Notes: generated by a model not told the origin, from the letters alone. 64,000 nucleotides of DNA from Treponema sp. (GCA_031267685.1 JAIRYV010000064.1:62001-126000), one strand, 5' to 3'; shown: positions 8,892 to 17,919, counted from the first letter of the stretch. Translations and numbers: made by a program.

Positions 8892-9590
8892 TCTCCCACT
8901 CAGGCTTAGAGTGGTCGCCCACTCAGGCTTAGAGTGGCACACCACTCAGGCTTAGAGTGGTCTCCCACTCAGGCTTAGAGTGGCACACCACTCAGGCTTA
9001 GAGTGGTCGCCCACTCAGGCTTAGAGTGGTCTCCCACTCAGGCTTAGAGTGGCATACCACTCAGGCTTAGAGTGGTCGCCCACTTAGGCTTAGAGTGGTC
9101 TCCCACTCAGGTTTAGGTAATCTCCCACTCAGGCTTAGAGTGGCACACCACTCAGGCTTAGAGTGGTCTCCCACTTAGGCTTAGAGTGGTCTCCCACTCA
9201 GGCTTAGAGTGGTCTCCCACTTAGGCTTAGAGTGGTCTCCCACTCAGGCTTAGAGTGGTCTCCCACTCAGGTTTAGGTAATCTCCCACTCAGGCTTAGAG
9301 TGGTCTCCCACTCAGGCTTAGAGTGGCATACCACTCAGGCTTAGAGTGGTCGCCTACTTAGGCTTAGAGTGGTCTCCCACTCAGGCTTAGAGTGGCAGAC
9401 CACTCAGGCTTAGAGTGGGAGACCACTCAGGCTTAGAGTGGGAGACCACTCAGGCTTAGAGTGGTCTCCCACTCAGGCTTAGAGTGGCATACCACTCAGG
9501 CTTAGAGTGGTCTCCCACTCAGGCTTAGAGTGGTCGCCCACTCAGGCTTAGAGTGGCACACCACTCAGGCTTAGAGTGGGAGACCACAAA
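8892..9590. repeat. Array of about 30 near-palindromic repeats, 23 bp period
   Basis: About 30 units of the 19-bp core CCACTCAGGCTTAGAGTGG (6-bp arms, 7-bp centre) are joined by 4-base linkers. The linkers come from a small set: TCTC (most common), TCGC, CACA, CATA, CAGA and GAGA. Two units have the variant centre CAGGTTTAGGTAA, the same sequence that ends the preceding PHP gene. A few have CCACTTAGG. The array fills the gap between two convergent genes and abuts the GH9 terminator. It encodes no convincing protein. Confidence 0.95.
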
Positions 9591-9591
9591 A

Positions 9592-9612
9592 ATCGTGGCG
9601 CATTGCCACGAT
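9592..9612 (-). terminator. Rho-independent terminator of the GH9 gene
   Basis: Read leftward, ATCGTGGC, a 5-base loop and GCCACGAT form a perfect 8-bp stem followed directly by a run of T. It lies 40 bases past the GH9 stop codon. Confidence 0.85.
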
Positions 9613-9652
9613 AGCTCTTTCTTAACCAAAGTATTTACCTTGCTGACTTTTC

Positions 9653-11272
9653 TTAACGCGCTAATGAGTCAAAGTAGCCGACGACAAAAACCGCTGGAGA
9701 GTTCCAGTAGATCGCAATTTCGTTTGATGACGCGGTTGGTGTATGGTCGATCCAGAACTTGGCTGGCGGCGTATCCGGCGGGATCGTCATTTTAGCCGCC
9801 GCATCTGGATGTATCTTGTTGGGGCCGCCTGACACTAAGCCAGGTATAGGTGCGTCAATGCCATCAGCATAGGAAGGCCGGTGATGAGGAAAACGGACAG
9901 CCTTGTCGCCAAAGCCCGTAACAAAACTGTAACCAGTCGCGTTGAGTCCGAGGAGGTAATTGAACTGGGTTTGTGCCGTGTTCTGGTACTTATCCCGGTG
10001 GGTGAGCAGTTTGGCGCAGATCATGACGATGGCGTTATTGAGAATGGGCAATATGCTTCCCCAGATGTAGTTATCTGGGGCAAGAGCGGTTCCATAACCA
10101 CTTTTTTGGGCAAGTTCCACAATCTCATCGGCGCGTTTGAGGAAGCGGTCGCGCATGCTTGAGAGGAATAGTGGTTCCAGCGAGTCCTTAACGATAAAAA
10201 GGCAGCATAATGCACCAAAACCAGCGGTTTCCCGCCAGCCGAACTGGGCAATGTCAACCTTGTCCGCACGCCTTTTTATGGCCGAGAGGTACGACGCCTC
10301 ATGTGTAGCAGCGTAGAGTTCACAGGCAGCCCAGAAAAGGTCATCCTCGCAGTTTGGATCGCTGTATTCGCCGGAGCTGAGGTTTGGCGGATTCTTGAAC
10401 GGGACAAAGTCCGGGTGTTCCTCAAGGTATAACCAGGCTTGTTTTGCAGCCTGTAAGAGCCTTTCGGCGAGAAGCGGGTTGTACTTTCGATACACACGGT
10501 AGGCTTGCGCGTTTACGGCGGCAAAGCACGCGGTGGAGCAATGTGAGACGTCAAAGAGCAGGAGTTCCTCACGGTCGTCTTCGGGCATGACAAAAGGCGC
10601 GAAGTAGCGGGTGGTAACTTTGTGGTACACGCCGCCATCGGCTCTCTGCATTTTGAGCATCCACTCAAGCTCATAGCGGCACTCGTTGAGTATATCGGGA
10701 ACCCCATTGCCGCTTTCTGGAATGGTAAGCTCCTCGTTAAATACATTGGGGAAGAGTTCCCATGCGTAGAGGATATGAGAAATCGCCACTGCTGCTGGCT
10801 GAACATAACGGCCATAGTCGCCAGCATCATGCCAGCCGCCTGAACACTCGATAACTACGTTTTCCTCAAGGGTTCCATCTGCTTTCACCAGAGTTGCCTT
10901 GCTCAGATGACAGGCTCTGTGCTGAAACTCGCCGGCGTAACGTGGCTGGAGCGAACACCCGCAACGCTGGTAATACAGAGCCTTTACCAGCGCGTTGTTC
11001 AATTCGTGGTAGGGCCGTGCCTTGATCTCAATGCTTACCTTTTCCCCATCAGCTATGAGGAAATAGCGTCCTGGACTGACGAGGTTTGAGAAGTCCACGA
11101 TTCGCACTGTATCGCCTGAAGCCTCGTCATACACTGGCTCGGACAAACGCGGTTCGCAGACTTTCGCATGGCCATTGGCGTCGAGAATGACGCAGAGTTC
11201 CCCCTGCCCGGTTAAGACGGCTTTCTTGGGCAGATTGCTGTCATACCCAACCTGATTGTAATGAATACTCAT
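9653..11272 (-). CDS. Glycoside hydrolase family 9 (cellulase-like), cytoplasmic
   Basis: GH9 enzymes are inverting beta-glycosidases acting on cello-oligosaccharides, cellulose or, in some branches, chito-oligosaccharides. Residues 1-85 form a CelD_N-like Ig domain (HYNQVGYDSNLPKKAVL), then the (alpha/alpha)6 barrel. GGWHDAGDYGRYV holds the catalytic-base aspartates (Asp149/Asp152), HHRPS is conserved substrate-binding sequence, and the acid is probably Glu518 in NEIAIYWNSP. There is no signal peptide, so it probably acts on imported oligosaccharides. ATG 11272 is preceded by AAAGGAGCGGG. 539 residues is normal for Ig-GH9. Confidence 0.9.
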   Translation of the reverse strand: MSIHYNQVGYDSNLPKKAVLTGQGELCVILDANGHAKVCEPRLSEPVYDEASGDTVRIVDFSNLVSPGRYFLIADGEKVSIEIKARPYHELNNALVKALYYQRCGCSLQPRYAGEFQHRACHLSKATLVKADGTLEENVVIECSGGWHDAGDYGRYVQPAAVAISHILYAWELFPNVFNEELTIPESGNGVPDILNECRYELEWMLKMQRADGGVYHKVTTRYFAPFVMPEDDREELLLFDVSHCSTACFAAVNAQAYRVYRKYNPLLAERLLQAAKQAWLYLEEHPDFVPFKNPPNLSSGEYSDPNCEDDLFWAACELYAATHEASYLSAIKRRADKVDIAQFGWRETAGFGALCCLFIVKDSLEPLFLSSMRDRFLKRADEIVELAQKSGYGTALAPDNYIWGSILPILNNAIVMICAKLLTHRDKYQNTAQTQFNYLLGLNATGYSFVTGFGDKAVRFPHHRPSYADGIDAPIPGLVSGGPNKIHPDAAAKMTIPPDTPPAKFWIDHTPTASSNEIAIYWNSPAVFVVGYFDSLAR

Positions 11273-11329
11273 GTCCCGCTCCTTTAAAATAAGAATCTTG
11301 TAATAGAATCAACGTTTGGAACGTTGGTT

Positions 11330-12559
11330 CTAATCTTTTTTATCCCGCTGTTTATTAATTTTAACCTGACGTCTGTAGGCGTTCCAGTGAAATGAACTTA
11401 GTTTGAAAATATCCGTTATCTTCTCACAGATAATTTTCTCATCAATTATGAGTATCGTTTTCTCTGCAAGCATTTTGTTAATAGCCTCGCTCCCATCAGC
11501 AGGGGTAAGGCCAACCATATTACTCAACTCTTTCGGACCAAAGTCAAACGTATAAGACCCGCTGTTCTCTGGATTAATACGATTTTTCTGAAGCTGAATT
11601 GAAAGCATGTCATACATACGGGCAACTGGATCAGTAAGCAGGGTGCTGATGAGCTGTTTGTAGATGAGCCAGATTCGGTCGGCAAGTATAGTCGTGATCC
11701 GCGCGACGATATCAGGCGAATCAACCACGAGACGTTTGAAGTTTTCGAGATTCACCGCCGTAACCTCGCAGTCATCATAAGCCACAGCGCTGGCTGTTCG
11801 GGGCTTATTCTCCAGCAGAGCCATTTCTCCAAAGATGTCGTCATCCTTGAGAATAGCCAGAAGCACCTCGTTCTGGTTAATAATCTTGGTGATCTTCACC
11901 GAGCCTTTCTTGATGATAAAAAGCTCATCCCCAGGTTCAGTTTCACAGAAGAACATCGTGTTCTGGGGGTAGATGCGGTTCGTGCCTTCGGTTCGATACG
12001 CAAGCTTAGCAGAATCAACCTGAAAACCGATCTCCATGAGCTTGTCCTTGACGAAATTCACCTTATCGCCTTCAGGAGCGTGTTTCAGATACTGCTGGTA
12101 GACAAAGTATGCCTGGTTGTACTGATGCCGGTACGAGTAATACTCGGCCACATCAATCAAGTGAGACACATCTTCGTTTGTCTTCTGCTTTAAGGTACGA
12201 ATCGCAAGCGCTTCGTCCAGATAGCGCATCTGTTTAGAGAACTGCGTGATGATCTTCATAGCCAATGAGCTATTGTTACGGATAACATCGCCGTACTGTT
12301 TCTTCTGCACTGCTAGCACAGAGACATCGGTCATCGCCATAACACTTTCAATATGTCCGTGGCTCGACATGGCTGAGATAACTCCAAAAAAGTCCCCTGG
12401 ACCAAGAACATCCCGTTCTTTGACTACAGTCATTGACTCTTTAGAGACATGCACATTACCTGAGGTAATGATGAAGAAGCGTTCAGCCTCTTGAGCATCG
12501 ACAATGAGGTATGTACCTTTTTTAAATTTGATACGATCAAGTTGTAATTGTTCTGTCAT
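11330..12559 (-). CDS. Protein with two cyclic-nucleotide-binding-like domains
   Basis: There are two Crp-type cNMP-binding beta-barrels: one at about residues 10-110 (GTYLIVDAQEAERFFIITSGNVHVS, DFFGVISAMS) and one at about 190-310 (GDELFIIKKGSVKI, DDDIFGEMALLENKPRTASA). The second has the phosphate-cassette-like GEMALLENKPRTA; the first is degenerate. A helical, TPR-like stretch lies between. The C-terminal region (about 310-409) resembles the wing-helix part of Crp proteins (PKELSNMVGLTPADGSEAINKML), suggesting a DNA-binding regulator, though this is weaker. No ribosome site is obvious. It is divergent from the membrane hydrolase-like gene. Confidence 0.82.
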   Translation of the reverse strand: MTEQLQLDRIKFKKGTYLIVDAQEAERFFIITSGNVHVSKESMTVVKERDVLGPGDFFGVISAMSSHGHIESVMAMTDVSVLAVQKKQYGDVIRNNSSLAMKIITQFSKQMRYLDEALAIRTLKQKTNEDVSHLIDVAEYYSYRHQYNQAYFVYQQYLKHAPEGDKVNFVKDKLMEIGFQVDSAKLAYRTEGTNRIYPQNTMFFCETEPGDELFIIKKGSVKITKIINQNEVLLAILKDDDIFGEMALLENKPRTASAVAYDDCEVTAVNLENFKRLVVDSPDIVARITTILADRIWLIYKQLISTLLTDPVARMYDMLSIQLQKNRINPENSGSYTFDFGPKELSNMVGLTPADGSEAINKMLAEKTILIIDEKIICEKITDIFKLSSFHWNAYRRQVKINKQRDKKD

Positions 12560-12667
12560 GTATTGAATCTTAGCATAAAACTCAAAGTTATCAAGTATAG
12601 TAGAGCCTTGAATCGCCCTTCACACACTCTTATTGGCTTTTTCAAGATACTAGTATACGCTGTTGAC

Positions 12668-14089
12668 ATGAAAGAAATCATGCTGCCTGAGCTGGTCATT
12701 GTGTTTCTGCTTCTCCTGCCAGTCATCCGGCCTCTTATCAAGGGCCTTCGCGCTCATGAGGGGCTGGCCTGGTTCCCACTGATTGCTCTGCTTGTCTGCA
12801 TTGGCCTTGTACCAGCCTATGGCTTTCGGTCTGAATGTGTCCCGCTCTTTGTATACGCCCTGGTGGTAAACATTCGTAAGCTCCATACGCTTATTTTGAG
12901 TGTGAAGCGCGCCTATACCGCGTCCTATGACGAAAACCTTGCGCCTATTTTGCTATCTCTTCTGTTCCTGTCCCTGGGCGCAGGCATTGCGCTATACTTC
13001 GCGCCGTTAGTGGATACAGCGCTGCTTAACCAGGGCGTGCGGAGCGTCCGGCTTATTGATGGCACGCGAAACGCTATCATAGCCCGCATCTACGAAACCC
13101 CGGACGCGAATGTGGCACAGACTGCAGATGCGCAGCCGCTTATACTCATGGTTCCGCCTGAGCTGGGTTCTGTGCCATCCATTGATCGCCTCTGCGGGCA
13201 GTTACGGGACAATGGGTTCACGGTAATCAGCTATTCCCGACTGGGTTTTGACGCACCAGCGGTTTCCGAAGACGGCAAGCTGCACTATCCCTCCTTTGCA
13301 AACCTCGTGGGGCTGTTCAACACTTCCATTTCAGGGACAGACACTGAAAAGCCTAATCAACGAGGAAAGCTAATAGAACAAGGCCGACAACAAGATATCG
13401 AGTTCCTGCTGTCGTCTATCCGCGCCGACAGGCTTGGACTTGCGTCCCCCAGTTCCGTTATACTAGCTGCTTATGACGCAGGCGCTTCCGCTCTGGTTAT
13501 GCTTGCCGCCAGCCCCGCGTTTGTCGCCGCACATCCTGAGGTAAAGGGCATCATTGCAGTGGAAAGCCCACTCTGGTCGGTTTACCAGACTGAAACTAAG
13601 GCGCCACTGGAAAACGCCTCATGGTGGACAACGTTATGGGACAATCTGGCAAACCTCTGGCCTAAGCCAGTACGAGCCACTGGCGATCTTCCTCGTCCGG
13701 CGATCCCTACCCTGTTCCTCGTCTCTGACAAGGTAACAAACCAGAAGGAGCGAAATGGCAGATACAGCCCTGTTGTGCGCTCCCTGCGCCTGCCATCATC
13801 GTCGGCCCTACTGATAGCGGTGGAAGGCGCCGGTATACTGGATTACGCTGACTATCCCGCAAAGCATCCGCTCTACTCACTCTTTTTTTCAGGCCGCAGT
13901 CGGGCCGCTTGGCGTAACAAGGACTTCATCGCAGGTACAGCCTCGCTTATGGGCAACTTCGCGGCTCTGGTTCTTGACCAGCCTGTAGCCGGGATACGTC
14001 ATTGGAAAACCGGCCTGAGCGACAAAACGTATTTTGAGACCGGTGGCGGCTGGAATTTACCTGAAGCTCGATCTATACTTTTGCCATGA
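12668..14089 (+). CDS. Membrane protein with alpha/beta-hydrolase-like domain, atypical nucleophile
   Basis: ATG 12668 is preferred because the sequence then begins with membrane segments (LPELVIVFLLLLPVIRPLI, WFPLIALLVCIGLV, a third near residue 55, a fourth near 95-115). The remaining 350 residues resemble an alpha/beta-hydrolase fold: LILMVPPELGS, FTVISYSRLGFDAP, a nucleophile-elbow-like ILAAYDAGASALVML, then IPTLFLVSDKV. At the elbow the expected GxSxG serine is Asp270 (AYDAG). The substrate is unknown. The gene overlaps the Nif3 gene by 4 bases (ATGA), so they are coupled. Confidence 0.7.
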   Translation: MKEIMLPELVIVFLLLLPVIRPLIKGLRAHEGLAWFPLIALLVCIGLVPAYGFRSECVPLFVYALVVNIRKLHTLILSVKRAYTASYDENLAPILLSLLFLSLGAGIALYFAPLVDTALLNQGVRSVRLIDGTRNAIIARIYETPDANVAQTADAQPLILMVPPELGSVPSIDRLCGQLRDNGFTVISYSRLGFDAPAVSEDGKLHYPSFANLVGLFNTSISGTDTEKPNQRGKLIEQGRQQDIEFLLSSIRADRLGLASPSSVILAAYDAGASALVMLAASPAFVAAHPEVKGIIAVESPLWSVYQTETKAPLENASWWTTLWDNLANLWPKPVRATGDLPRPAIPTLFLVSDKVTNQKERNGRYSPVVRSLRLPSSSALLIAVEGAGILDYADYPAKHPLYSLFFSGRSRAAWRNKDFIAGTASLMGNFAALVLDQPVAGIRHWKTGLSDKTYFETGGGWNLPEARSILLP

Positions 14090-14847
14090 ATAGTGCAACT
14101 TTAGACAGCTTCTTCAGAAGCCTCCTTCATATAGAAGATTTTAGCAGTATAGACCCCTCGCTCAATGGTTTGCAGGTGGATAATGACGGCGCTCAGATAG
14201 ACAAGCTGGCTTTTGCCGTTGATGTCAGCCTTGAAACAATCGCCCGTGCAGCCTCTGCCAAAGCCGGCCTGCTTTTTGTTCACCACGGCCTTTTCTGGGG
14301 AACGCCACTGCGAATCACGGGTAATCTCCGTAGCCGTATCAAGGCGCTCATGGACAATAACCTTGCTCTCTACGCGGTTCATCTGCCTCTGGATCAGCAT
14401 CCGCAACTAGGCAACAACGCTGTCCTGGCGAAATTGCTGGGTATTGTCGACCCAGAGCCTTTTGGCGCGTATCATGGCCGTAAAATTGGGTATAAGGGCA
14501 AGCTGCAAAACCCGTTAAGCATTGATGAGGCAGTGAAGCGTATCGCGTTTATGGGTAAGCCGCCCCTTGGCGTGTACGCCTTTGGCAAGGAAAAGAGCGA
14601 AACGTGCGCTGTGGTTTCCGGCGGCGCAGCTGAGCAGGCGCGAGATGCACTTGAGGAAGGAATCGACCTCTACGTTACTGGCGAGACTTCCCATTCCGTC
14701 TACAATGATGCGCTTGAGGGACAACTGAACATGATTGCCGGCGGCCACTATGCCACTGAAGTGTGGGGTGTTCGCGCTATAATGGAACGCGCTGCAAATC
14801 TTAGCGGCCTCAATGTTGAATTTATAGATGTTCCCACAGGACTGTAA
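14086..14847 (+). CDS. Nif3-like dinuclear metal-centre protein
   Basis: Nif3/YbgI/YqfO proteins form hexameric toroids with a two-metal site; a GTP cyclohydrolase-like role has been proposed but the function is unsettled. Visible here are SLNGLQVDN, FVHHGLFWG with metal-binding histidines, HLPLDQHPQLGNNA, and the C-terminal DLYVTGETSHSVYNDA and GGHYATE with the last ligands. At 253 residues it is the short form without the PII-like insert. The start overlaps the stop of the upstream hydrolase-like gene (ATGA). Confidence 0.92.
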   Translation: MNSATLDSFFRSLLHIEDFSSIDPSLNGLQVDNDGAQIDKLAFAVDVSLETIARAASAKAGLLFVHHGLFWGTPLRITGNLRSRIKALMDNNLALYAVHLPLDQHPQLGNNAVLAKLLGIVDPEPFGAYHGRKIGYKGKLQNPLSIDEAVKRIAFMGKPPLGVYAFGKEKSETCAVVSGGAAEQARDALEEGIDLYVTGETSHSVYNDALEGQLNMIAGGHYATEVWGVRAIMERAANLSGLNVEFIDVPTGL

Positions 14848-14880
14848 TTGGTGTATACTAGAATCAAATAGGAGCTGATA

Positions 14881-15507
14881 ATGAATGGGAGAAAGACTAC
14901 TTCACCAAAAGACGTCTTGCTAGACCAGACAGGCAAAAGCGGGGTAAGCGTGGGCAAAAATAAACGTGATTCGCTGGCCCGGATACGTATGGCAAAACTG
15001 CTGCCCTTTTCGCTGACAGCAGCGGTGATTGGTGCGGATCAAGGGGTGAAGAGCTTCATAGCAAACAACTGGCCGCAGGATCACTTTATAACCGATGTGT
15101 TTGGTAATGACATCCTGTGGATCATCCATGTACGAAACAAGGCCGTGGCATTCAGCATAGGAGGCAATCTGCCAGATAGTGTGCGGCCCGTGCTGTTTAT
15201 CGTATTGCCCCTCATCGTACTGGGGTTTCTGGCCTGGTACTATTTCAAGTCCAGCGATTTTACCACGCTTCAGCGTTGGGTTTTTGCCGGCATCATAGGC
15301 GGAGGCCTGGGCAATATCACTGACCGCATCTTCAGGCCAGATGGTGTGGTTGATTTTATCAGCGTAAAGTTCTACGGTATACTTGGATTTCAACGCTGGC
15401 CAACCTTTAACATCGCAGATGCCAGTGTGGTTGTCTGCTGTATCATCCTGTTGGTTTCAATTCTGATAAGTCATAAACATTCTGTTTCAAACGAGGTAGT
15501 AATATGA
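14881..15507 (+). CDS. lspA: Lipoprotein signal peptidase II
   Basis: It cleaves prolipoprotein signal peptides before the lipid-modified cysteine in the inner membrane. The family pattern is clear: DQGVKSFI in helix 1, VRNKAVAFSI, the catalytic aspartates in GGGLGNITDR and FNIADASVVV, and four membrane helices. ATG 14881 has AGGAG 8 bases upstream, giving a hydrophilic N-terminal extension of about 40 residues before the first helix that typical LspA lacks. It follows the Nif3 gene by 33 bases and overlaps the next small gene by 4. Confidence 0.95.
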   Translation: MNGRKTTSPKDVLLDQTGKSGVSVGKNKRDSLARIRMAKLLPFSLTAAVIGADQGVKSFIANNWPQDHFITDVFGNDILWIIHVRNKAVAFSIGGNLPDSVRPVLFIVLPLIVLGFLAWYYFKSSDFTTLQRWVFAGIIGGGLGNITDRIFRPDGVVDFISVKFYGILGFQRWPTFNIADASVVVCCIILLVSILISHKHSVSNEVVI

Positions 15508-15809
15508 GTAAGAAAACAAACACCCTTCTTTTTATGCTGGGCGCAACCGCATTCAATGTGCTAATCACCATCATAACCTTTGTAGTGCTTTTGGTAGTAT
15601 ATGGCAGGGTTGTGGTTCCTCTGATACCAAGCCCCGATCCTGAAAACCCGAATCCAGCCATTGGCTGGGGCCTTCCGGTTATCTTCATCGGCTCCATAGC
15701 GCTGTCATTTGTCCTGTACCGCGTTATCCTGAAAAAAATCGTTAAGCGGATCGACATAGACAAATATTTTGACCCGCTTTTCAATCGACGGCGACAGCAC
15801 AAAAACTAA
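15504..15809 (+). CDS. Small two-helix membrane protein of unknown function
   Basis: 101 residues. Two strong membrane segments (about 8-35, LFMLGATAFNVLITIITFVVLL; about 54-75, WGLPVIFIGSIALSFVLYRVI) flank a proline-rich periplasmic-type loop (PLIPSPDPENPNPAIG), and the tail is basic. ATG overlaps the lspA stop by 4 bases, so it is very probably cotranslated. I recognise no named family. Confidence 0.75.
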   Translation: MSKKTNTLLFMLGATAFNVLITIITFVVLLVVYGRVVVPLIPSPDPENPNPAIGWGLPVIFIGSIALSFVLYRVILKKIVKRIDIDKYFDPLFNRRRQHKN

Positions 15810-15984
15810 AACCTTCTTCTGACACAGCCAGCAGAGAAAAAGGTAACACAACAGAGGTATATCTTTCTGACAGGTAGTTTCGGCCTGCTCCCTCAAATAG
15901 GGGCGCAGCAGCTCGTCAAGTTCTACGTATGTCCGGCATATAACTCTATACTCGTTTGAGAAAGCTGTATCAGTAGAGGAAATT

Positions 15985-16176
15985 ATGAAAACAATATTAT
16001 TAAAACTTTTAATAGTTATGCATATTATTTGTTATAATATGCTGTATGACTGGTATATATGGTTTTTTACATGATCAGATAAACTATACAGTTTCACCTG
16101 AATATGTTATATCGGCGGCATTGTGGGTATGATTGTGGGTCTAATATACATACATTTGAACCGAAAAAGAAAATAA
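15985..16176 (+). pseudogene. Frameshifted remnant of a small membrane protein
   Basis: An ATG with AGAGGAAATT upstream opens MKTILLKLLIVMHIICYN, a signal-like segment. One frame on (from 16045) the sequence continues as GFLHDQINYTVSPEY, which I recall from a widespread small membrane-protein family near the N-terminal helix. A third frame then gives a C-terminal membrane segment, YIGGIVGMIVGLIYIHLNRK, and a stop at 16176. Three pieces in order with frame changes and a shortened middle indicate a decayed gene. The sequence from 15810 to 15984 shows nothing recognisable. Confidence 0.6.
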
Positions 16177-16204
16177 GGGAAAGAACACGCTCATTCTTTC
16201 CCTT
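16175..16204. terminator. Bidirectional hairpin terminator
   Basis: AAGGGAAAGAA, an 8-base loop and TTCTTTCCCTT form a perfect 11-bp stem between the rightward relic and the leftward binding-protein gene. It is A/T-rich at the base and could stop transcription from either side. Confidence 0.65.
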
Positions 16205-16256
16205 CACCGTTTTTATTCTTTCTATAACTACTCCTGTCTCTAGAGATAAAACGATA

Positions 16257-17867
16257 CTACTTCGGATACTTCGCTTGGCGCTCGTCTATAATCGCCTGTG
16301 CGCCGGAACTAAGCCAGTCCTTAATAGAGCTGTCCCACACCGAATCAAACTGAGACGGCGAACACATAACCATCGCCGTAAACATCGTGGCAACTTTGGC
16401 CGTAAGTACTTGCACATAAGGCCCTGCGGCAAGTAGCGGGGACGCGGTCTGTACCACTAACGACGGTTGGCCATTGGTAAGGGCGACCTCATATGCTCTC
16501 TGGATAAGGTCAGCAGGATACGTGTAACCCGCGGCTAATGCACGGATGCTCGCCTCATCGGTTTCCATGAAAAGTCCGTTCATGGGCATGGTATAATCAA
16601 TGTTCTGGTTACTGTTCATGATCCAAGAAGGGTCTTTCAGAGCATTAGGGTCGAGCTTTATCACACCGTCAGAACCAATCGTATGGGTAATGCCCTCATG
16701 ACCGGTCTGAATAAAGTGATAGTTCTCATACTTTGCCATCCAGTTGAGATAACGCGCAGCAGCTTCGGGGTTCTTACTGGACGCAGGTATAAAGTAGAAA
16801 ACCCCTGCACGGTCATAAATGCTCTTAGCAGTCTTACCATTGGCGTCCGTAAGGCAGTCCACCGGAATAATGTTGGCATTGGAGATGTTCTTCTTAAGAC
16901 TGGAAAGTACCCCGTTTGGTTCTCGATAGGTGTCATCCCAATCGCCAGACCATGAACCAATTATACCACTCCTCATGAGCGCGCCCGCACTGTAATCGCT
17001 CCCATAAAGGGGGAAGTCAGGGTCGATAAGGCCCTCGCTGTACAGTTGGTTCACAAAGCGCACTCCTTCCTTATAACCAGGAACCAAGAATCCCCGGTCA
17101 ATCACCGTATGTATCCAGCGCTCCTTATCACTCACATTAACATTGACAAACGTATCTAAGATAAGGCTGGGAATGAAAATCTTATCAACCGTCGTGGGAA
17201 CCACTCTGTCTACGCCCGTGGCTTTCATAATCTCATCAGCCCGATCCCGGAACGCGAGTAGGGTTCGATGATACTCCTCTGTAGTAGTGGGAACAGGCAG
17301 GCCAAGTATAGTAAGCCAATCTTCACGTATCCATAGGATTGACCGCGCAACATTCATACGCTTTGCTGGCATTGAATAGATAGCGCCAGTCTCCAGGTTC
17401 TTAGTGCGTTCTATGAGACGAGCGCCAGGAATCGCTTCATCTGTACCGAGAAAAGCGTTCAGGTCTTTGAGTATGGTGTTAATGTAAGGGGATACGTCAT
17501 GGATGCCGCCCATAGAAGCCCACGTCTGAATGTTGTCGTTGCTGTAGCTGTAGCATACATCCGGCGGATTACCAGCGGCGAAAAGATTCACCAGACTCTC
17601 CGCCTCAGTCCAACGGGGAACCGCCACAAAGCTTACGTCAATGTTCTCATCTTTTAACAGCTTGTCGTGTATCCACTTTGTCCACTGGTTATCAGTAGGA
17701 TTGGTTTTGCCACCATCTGTGCCTCGATCAAAGATTTCAACTGAAATCTTAGCCGGTGTACCAGCAGCAGCAGGCTGGCCAGCATGTCCACTCCCCTGCT
17801 GACCACCGGCAAATGCGACTACGCTTGTCAACGCTGCGACAAGCAAGAATGTTACTGTTTTCTTCAT
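16257..17867 (-). CDS. Extracellular solute-binding protein of a sugar ABC importer (LplA-like)
   Basis: The signal peptide MKKTVTFLLVAALTSVVAFA is followed by GGQQGSG with no lipobox cysteine, so it is probably a periplasmic protein cleaved after AFA. The body (536 residues) is the large LplA/family-1-like type found with LplB/LplC permeases: early WTKWIHDKLLKDENIDVSFV, then long substrate-lobe segments and a C-terminal helix region. ATG 17867 follows a GGAGGA site. It is the last gene of the leftward operon and the second binding protein in it. The substrate cannot be read from sequence; a complex oligosaccharide is likely. Confidence 0.88.
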   Translation of the reverse strand: MKKTVTFLLVAALTSVVAFAGGQQGSGHAGQPAAAGTPAKISVEIFDRGTDGGKTNPTDNQWTKWIHDKLLKDENIDVSFVAVPRWTEAESLVNLFAAGNPPDVCYSYSNDNIQTWASMGGIHDVSPYINTILKDLNAFLGTDEAIPGARLIERTKNLETGAIYSMPAKRMNVARSILWIREDWLTILGLPVPTTTEEYHRTLLAFRDRADEIMKATGVDRVVPTTVDKIFIPSLILDTFVNVNVSDKERWIHTVIDRGFLVPGYKEGVRFVNQLYSEGLIDPDFPLYGSDYSAGALMRSGIIGSWSGDWDDTYREPNGVLSSLKKNISNANIIPVDCLTDANGKTAKSIYDRAGVFYFIPASSKNPEAAARYLNWMAKYENYHFIQTGHEGITHTIGSDGVIKLDPNALKDPSWIMNSNQNIDYTMPMNGLFMETDEASIRALAAGYTYPADLIQRAYEVALTNGQPSLVVQTASPLLAAGPYVQVLTAKVATMFTAMVMCSPSQFDSVWDSSIKDWLSSGAQAIIDERQAKYPK

Positions 17868-17919
17868 ACAAATCCTCCAAAAAATATCTTTATCACCTGT
17901 AAAGGGATATCATGTTGAT

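Noticed and set aside
8892-9590. Palindrome array as a CRISPR array
   Set aside because: Linkers are only 4 bases and recur, so there are no unique spacers, and no cas genes are present.
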